Below, piece after piece: positions 58,474 to 64,000 of a stretch of DNA of 64,000 nucleotides; the first letter of the stretch is position 1, and every line of letters starts with the position of its first letter. The translations under genes and the position numbers were made by a program. The DNA comes from Breviolum minutum Mf 1.05b.01 (lineage: Eukaryota; Sar; Dinophyceae; Suessiales; Symbiodiniaceae), in contig DF241503.1 in NCBI GenBank assembly GCA_000507305.1, forward strand, positions 1 to 64,000, given 5' to 3'. Under the pieces are notes generated by a model that was not told the origin of the DNA, searched no databases, and saw only the letters and a program-made list of their open reading frames with translations.

Positions 58474-58783
58474 TCAGAAACAGCACGAGGAACCTGCCTC
58501 GAAAGCGACATCTTGCAAACGCTGAAGAAACGCTTCTCGGTTGCTGCACTCATGGCTACACCGCTTCAGAAGCTCTTGGAACCATGGCTGAGCATAGCCT
58601 CTAGCCAATTCATCAACAAAGTCACCCGTTAGAGTGAGTGTCAAGTCCTTGGTCAACAAAGGAATGCGGAACAAGAATGGCTCTTCACATTCAAAATCAC
58701 TCCCCGTGGTCAATTCGAACCAGGAGCAAGCCGGTACAACGAAGCCCGTTGTCATTACGAAATGCAAAGGGCAGGCGCAGCAA
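58474..58783 (-). CDS. Terminal exon of an unrecognised protein with Cys-rich end
   Basis: After a GCCTTAG acceptor about 102 codons run to a stop: FVVPACSWFELTTGSDFECE, PLLTKDLTLTLTGDFVDELA and EAFLQRLQDVAFEAGSSCCF. The final CCF resembles a lipid-modified or palmitoylated tail, but it is not a classic CaaX box. Upstream exons probably lie near 59.09-59.26 kb (QERLIQAQHLEKRNCGSSNA). No family recognised. Confidence 0.5.
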
Positions 58784-59383
58784 CTAAGGCTCATGCAAAA
58801 GTTCTCTCCAGCGGCACTGCTGGTGCTCTTGACGCACTGCCATCATTGCCATCTGACCAACTTGGCCGCTCTTTGGCTGCATTCTCATTCATCAGATTCA
58901 CATCCTGATCCTTCCAATGTGTGGGAAACAGCGGGTTCCTGTGCTTGAGATTCATTGTACTTCACTGGCTTTCGGCGAAACTGATACATTTGACCAAGCT
59001 AGCTTCAAATCAAATCGTTGAGACTCCCTGGAGACAATTTGGCCAATGTTCATTGAACAGTAGACAGCTGCCAACCCACCCCATGCATGGGATGCAGGTA
59101 CTCCTCCGCAGTTGCCATATGCTGCGAGGGCTGCTGTTTATGCACACGCATCGACATTGCTGCAGCATTGGATGACCCGCAATTTCGTTTCTCAAGGTGT
59201 TGCGCTTGAATGAGACGCTCCTGGCCATGAATCACTGTTTCCGACAGTCTGTGAAGCCTTGACAAACTATATATGTGAACATGCAAGAATCATGCTCCTG
59301 CTCTTCGAGGAACTGACCCAGCACGTCGTGATGCCTGCTTTCCAAGGATATACTACAAGAATTGAAGAATGTTGGCATTTAGA

Positions 59384-59407
59384 GGAGAGAGAGAGAGAGA
59401 GAGAGAG
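59384..59407. repeat. (GA)n dinucleotide repeat
   Basis: About 12 GA units in the plus strand. Confidence 0.9.
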
Positions 59408-59756
59408 GAACGGTGACTATTCTTCGAAAGTGCCTACTGTTTGAGCATTGCAAGCTTCACATGTTGCGGTCGCATCATCTCGGGACTTGGGGAAGCTTCC
59501 TTCTCAACCACCATACCAACATCAACGAGTGGAAACTACAAAAGTGCAAGCTCAGCTGCTGGTCTATGAGACCAGAAAAGCCCTGCATGGGATAGCCATC
59601 GACTTGTTGCTTCCAGTTTGAATCATCCACTTCACCAGCAAATCTGCGCCTGCAGGGATTCCCAATACCCTCGAATACCGAAGTCTATCAAACAAACAAA
59701 AAAGATCAAAAAAGTCTGTCCCAAAAGAAGTTGCAAGACATCCCTCGTGTCCTGAC

Positions 59757-60492
59757 AGATGGATTTTCTGCTTTGCTTGCAACCTTCGCGACCTTCTCAT
59801 CAAGCTGCGGCTCTGGCTGTACGCAAGTGTCTAGCACTGCTCCGCTCGGAGTTGCAACAAAACGGGTCGACGTTTCTCCAGAAAACATCTGCGTGACTCG
59901 CGCAATCAGCTCCAAACTCTCATCTGTTTCTTCTGCTGTAGCTGTGTCCAACGCGCATTTTGCACAGAGCTCACTGTCGCAAACACTGCATCCAAAGACA
60001 ACTTCTCCAGGTTTCTGCATCAAGTCGCAGTTGTCACATAATGCTGCACTCTGGGAAACAACATAGCCTCAAATGTCAAAGCAATTGAGCACTCATTCAT
60101 TGACACTTTTGACAACTAGTTAAGAACATGCTTGGTGCTACCACAATGAACTTTGTCACCACCCATAGTAGGCAAGCAAAACTGTGGGGAAGTAATCAAG
60201 TACATTCCAAGATCCAGATTGTCCAATGCAAAATTTGTCGCAAGCAATTCAAGCTGTCCTTCTAATGCCTTATCTACAACAAGGAACAACAAAGCTGATG
60301 ACCTTCAGGGCATCTCCGCCGAGACAGAAGGAGAGCATTCGAAACAGCTAGTCGCTGTGCCGGACCGGAATCCAAGGATTCCAAGGGCTGCGCAACCTGA
60401 ACAGACACCGGAGACCTTGGCTGCAGCATTGAATCATGCAGATAAACCGGTGAATGGTGAACATGGCTTAGTTTCCCTTGCAAGGATTCCAC
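59757..60492 (-). CDS. Zinc-finger protein, several exons
   Basis: An exon from 60050 to about 59757 reads ALCDNCDLMQKPGEVVFGCS, then VCDSELCAKCALD: CxxC, CxxC and CxxC pairs as in a ZZ- or RING-like zinc fold. A Thr/Glu-rich tail follows. Upstream, about 60281-60440 reads QVAQPLESLDSGPAQRL and RRRCPEGHQL. A short exon begins at 60182 after CCCCACAG (FCLPTMGGDKVHCGSTKHV). Together these suggest one Cys/His-rich protein, but phases were not closed. Exact zinc-finger class and function unknown. Confidence 0.5.
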
Positions 60493-60649
60493 ATGCTATT
60501 ACAAACATCTTTCACGAGAACCGCAATACGGAAATGCTAAGGTTGAAACTGGGCACCTCTCTCTCTTGGCACTCCCAACAAGTCTCGTTCTGCCTGAAAT
60601 GGGCACTTTTCGGAATCATGAGTCGACGAGTTTAGTGATCTTAACGAAC

Positions 60650-62020
60650 GCCAAACTTAGCAAAATATAGGTGTACAACAAAGTTAGGAATGCGCACAAT
60701 GAAACTGAAACATTTGTTTCTTGGGCCTCTGGTTTAAACTGACTTCAATTCCAACCCACCCCAAGGAGTGTTGACAAAGCTCGTGCGAACAATGCTGCAA
60801 GTGAGCTCCCTTTCGTGATATGAATTTGTCATGAATTTTCCGCTACCAAAAGCAAGAAACAATGAAAGCAACACTCCAGACTGTGCCTCATCCAAATCCT
60901 CTGGCCCACATCCTGCGATGTGACGACTGGACCAAACTCAAGATACAACTTACAACTATACATGTAACTAAACAGTGGCGAACAGTTTCCGTGCAGTTAG
61001 AGGCGTAAAGATTCTACCCTCCCCAATCAGAGCTGTTGAGTATACTGCACTTCCTGTGTTCAGAGTTGGTCTGGAATCTCCAGGCCATGCATTTGTCGTT
61101 CGCTTGGGATCTTTTTTTGCCTGCCACATATGACCAGGGAACAGTCAGGAGGACAAGAGCGCTTACTGTTTGGGACAAGGGACAAGGCGTGGAACATGAA
61201 GCTAAATTCCGAATTGGGAAAATTAAAACCTTGAGGAGAAATAACTTAACAGGGAAACATAGGGGGCATACCTAGTGAGCCTTGTGTTGTTGATGCACCA
61301 AAAACCAAAAACGTATTTAAAGTAAAAAATCATTGAGTTCTAGCATATTGGGTAGAAATTGGGATTGATGGTCACGTGGAGTAGGACGACTGGTTGCAGC
61401 TTGCGCTCTCAGAACGATATTTTCTCCTCGACGCCTCACCACTCAACCTCCAAAAAAGACTTTGTTATTGCGATGGACAGCTTCAGCTAAAGCTTGTGGG
61501 CTAACACCCCGACATCCAGCGACCACTTCCAGCACTTGTCTCATTTGACATGGCTCGCATCTGTCCTGCCACGCGGCTAATTACACTTTGACCATTTGTC
61601 CAACAGCTGTCAGCATTGTCAGCCCTCCTAGAAAGTGTATGTATGAAGACTCTAGGTACATTACACTATCGCCAGGGCTCTCTTATTATAGTCTCCGTAG
61701 TCAAAATCAGGTTTTAGACCAGCACAATGATGACCATGATGTGAAAATGGGTGATTGCACCAACCGGAATAGCTCGGAAAACAAGGAAACCACGCCTCCT
61801 TTGTACTCTGAGAAAATGGTCATGTTTGCATGCCAGTGCCATTATGTTTTGTCAATGAATTTAAAAACGATCTGTTCACCCCAGGCTGTAAAGGTTGGAA
61901 AGAACTATTTAACTATTTTCTCACTGACTTCTTGTTGTCGCATCGAGGAGCGTGCGTCAAGTGCAACGAACGAAAACAGGCACCCTTCCAGAGCACCGAG
62001 AACCCGTGACCCCGAAAACA
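60650..62020. other. No supported gene
   Basis: No exon with both splice signals and a protein-like frame was found. The missing last exon(s) of the TatD gene should be in or left of this stretch. Confidence 0.45.
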
Positions 62021-62057
62021 AGCACCTCACGTGAAAACATAAGTACAACCCGTCAAC

Positions 62058-63016
62058 CCGTCCTTGATACACTTGCCTTCTTCCCACTTCTCAGGTTTCT
62101 TGACTTCGTCCCAGGTGGTTTTGATAAATCCATGTCCAGCATGGGTCGCTTTAATGCCACACCAGGGCGCATCAGTCTCTAAGAGAATGCTACCCTCTGG
62201 AAGTTGCTTCACCATCTGCAGATTCTCCGCAGTTTTTAAAGAGCATCCATTAATGCCAATGAAAAATCCAAGCTGAATAAAACTCTGCGCATCTTCCAAA
62301 CTTCCATCAAAACTATGTACGACCCCAGGGCATTCAGGAAGTTTGGAACGAACTTTGGTCAACAACTTCTGAAGGTCCTGCGCTGCCTCGCTGGTGCGAC
62401 AATGCAAAAAGAGTGGCTTCTGCAAGGGAATTGCCAACTCAAATAGCTGTCGCTCGAAATATCTTAGTTGAACGTCACGTGGACAGAATTGCAACCTGTC
62501 ATAGTCGAGACCACATTCACCCACAGCAGCACAACAATTTCCAGCTTCTTTGGCAACAAGAAGCAACTGCTGAAGGTAAGATTCAGGACCATCTGGAGAA
62601 GCTTCAAACTCAGAGCAGCGGGTTGGATGGACTCCAATTGTACAGCAAAGTTGTGGTGATTTATCAAAGGAAGCTTGGCAGAATTTCAAGGCATCATGAC
62701 TCTCCTGCAAAGTACCGGCTGTAACCATGAGCTTGCAAACACCGGCTGAGAGTGCCCTTTCAAGAACTGCTTGCAAGTCTGCAGGATGTCTTTCCTTGTC
62801 ACGATAGATGCCTTGAAACATAGGGTCCAACATGTTGGCACCAATGTCCACCAAGGGAACCCCTAAACCACCTGGGCAGACTATCTCTTGGCTTTGCGCC
62901 TTTTGTAAAATTCGGGGGGACCGACTGTAGCTGTAGCACCTTAAACCTCGAGCAATGTCATCAGCCACTGCCAAAGAAACCATGATCCGTGCAAACTTTA
63001 CAACTCTGGAACGCAT
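62058..63016 (-). CDS. TATDN1: TatD-family metal-dependent DNase, TATDN1 clade
   Basis: One exon of about 320 codons holds nearly the whole TatD fold. Motifs in order: DIGANMLDPMFQGIY, IGVHPTRC, VGECGLDYDR, LFLHCR, VVHSFDG, INGCSLKT and LLETDAPWCGIK, then WEEGKCIKDG. These give the metal ligands and active-site Glu/Asp residues of the amidohydrolase-type TIM barrel. TatD enzymes are Mg-dependent 3'-5' exonucleases or endonucleases in DNA repair and fragmentation. The first in-frame ATG is at 63016; about 50 residues precede the barrel and could be an organelle-targeting extension. A GT donor probably follows KDG at 62058. The last conserved C-terminal part was not found. The frame otherwise runs on to a stop at 62027. 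Confidence 0.9.
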
Positions 63017-63511
63017 CAGGATCGTTTCCAGTGTCACAAAGTTTCATTCATTATATACAACTATCAACGTGTGTATATAATATTAATATAGTCATGAGTC
63101 ATATATGATCTAGTGAATAATGTAGAGAAAGATTTTGCCAACATTGGCTGCATAAGTTTTGGGGAAAATTTCGGGATGTTTCACTCCAGCATGTCTTTGC
63201 TACTATTTCTTGCAATGGAAGCTGCCCAGCCAAGATGCAACTAAACATTTCACGTTCGGGACAATGTAGATGAACATGAAGGCAAAGAACTTATCAAAGA
63301 ACGTAAAAAGATTGTGGAAAGATGAGGGATGCGGAGTCAATCAATAAGAGCACATCAAATCAACAAACAACCAATTGAGAAGGTCAAGAGCAAACCTTGT
63401 TGATTCATGTTGATTCCGGATCTCTACAGCAAAAGGAGCTTGTTTGATCTTCTTCGCATGTTGATTCATATCGATTGTTACAGAGAGGCACATTTGACAT
63501 ACTTTCTTGAT
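63017..63511. other. Intergenic region between two minus-strand genes
   Basis: AT-richer DNA with short TATA runs (about 63050-63090). No exon seen. It should hold the promoter of the TatD gene and the 3' end of the edge gene. Confidence 0.45.
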
Positions 63512-63973
63512 CTATCTTTCCTTTGTCCGAGCCTTCACCTTTGCCTTGCCCTTGGACTTGGCTTTCGCAAACTTTTCACGCAAATAACTATCCTTGGGTC
63601 GAGGCATCTTCACATCAATAACCCATTCAAACGAGGCCGCGTCACAGCAAAGGCAATGCCAAGTTTCTGTATTCTCTGTCTGGCATTCATTGCCAAGGCT
63701 GAAGAGGCTGCCAACCATTGGCTGCGAAGTCGAACAGAATGGAAACAAAATGACGATTTTGGCTGCGTATACTTCCAATCACCAAAGCTTTGTAACAAAG
63801 AAACAAAGAAATGGAAGGAATGTTTCAAGTTGAAGAACTCATTCGACTCATGAATGTCTCGCCCTTGAGAAAGGCGCTGCGTTGGCTGCCAATATTTGGG
63901 AAAATTCGACAAAGAAATCGGCGAAATTCTCGACTCAACGGCGGACTTTGGAATCAAAGCTGTGAAAGCGATC
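63512..63973 (-). CDS. 3' end of an unrecognised protein at the right edge
   Basis: Terminal exon 63512-63721 reads NECQTENTETWHCLCCDAAS, then FEWVIDVKMPRPKDSYLRE, and a Lys-rich tail (KAKSKGKAKVKARTK) before TAG. The Cys spacing suggests a small zinc site. An upstream exon, about 63863-63973, reads ALIPKSAVESRISPISL after a GCATCTCAG acceptor and ends at a possible GC donor. The gene continues off the window. No family recognised. Confidence 0.5.
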
Positions 63974-64000
63974 CTGAGATGCAAACCCCATTCATTCATG

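Noticed and set aside
1..64000. rRNA, tRNA, CRISPR arrays and the conserved dinoflagellate spliced-leader sequence
   Set aside because: Looked for by eye on both strands and not found; a computed search could still find a diverged relict leader.

Overview
The window has two unlike parts. Positions 1 to about 5,750 are very AT-rich and almost fully coding, with short spacers and no introns. The genes look viral: a fibre-type protein ending in a peptidase S74 chaperone domain, an A32/FtsK-HerA-like packaging ATPase, a GIY-YIG nuclease with a C-terminal zinc knuckle, a zinc-ribbon protein and five small proteins I do not recognise. This mix fits a polinton-like virus, virophage or related small protist DNA virus. 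No capsid or polymerase gene is visible, and the block runs off the left edge.

A 318-bp tandem-repeat unit bounded by 34-bp inverted repeats (5429-5746) sits at the change in composition. From about 5.76 kb to the right edge the DNA is of balanced composition and intron-rich. It looks like the nuclear genome of a dinoflagellate, perhaps a Symbiodiniaceae-type alga. The evidence is in the splice sites: exons can be chained in frame only if introns start with GT, GC or GA, while the inferred acceptors are AG, often followed by G.

Every host gene I could support is on the minus strand, as in a one-way dinoflagellate gene array. Right to left (5' to 3') these are: an edge gene with a CxxC end; a TatD-type nuclease (TATDN1 clade); a zinc-finger gene; a gene ending in a Cys-rich tail; a coiled-coil gene made of tiny exons; a Pumilio (PUF) RNA-binding gene; three unrecognised genes at 43.9-48.1 kb; a complete ten-exon sulfotransferase gene (365 codons); unrecognised exon groups at 26.5-32.4 kb; a Gln-rich coiled-coil gene; a RING-finger gene; and an UNC93-like membrane transporter gene nearest the viral block.

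The exon models were made by eye from reading frame, splice signals and intron phase. Gene ends are often unknown, and stretches between listed exons may hold exons I could not support. Microsatellites occur at 10.0, 42.9-43.2 and 59.4 kb. I saw no rRNA, tRNA, CRISPR array or spliced-leader sequence.
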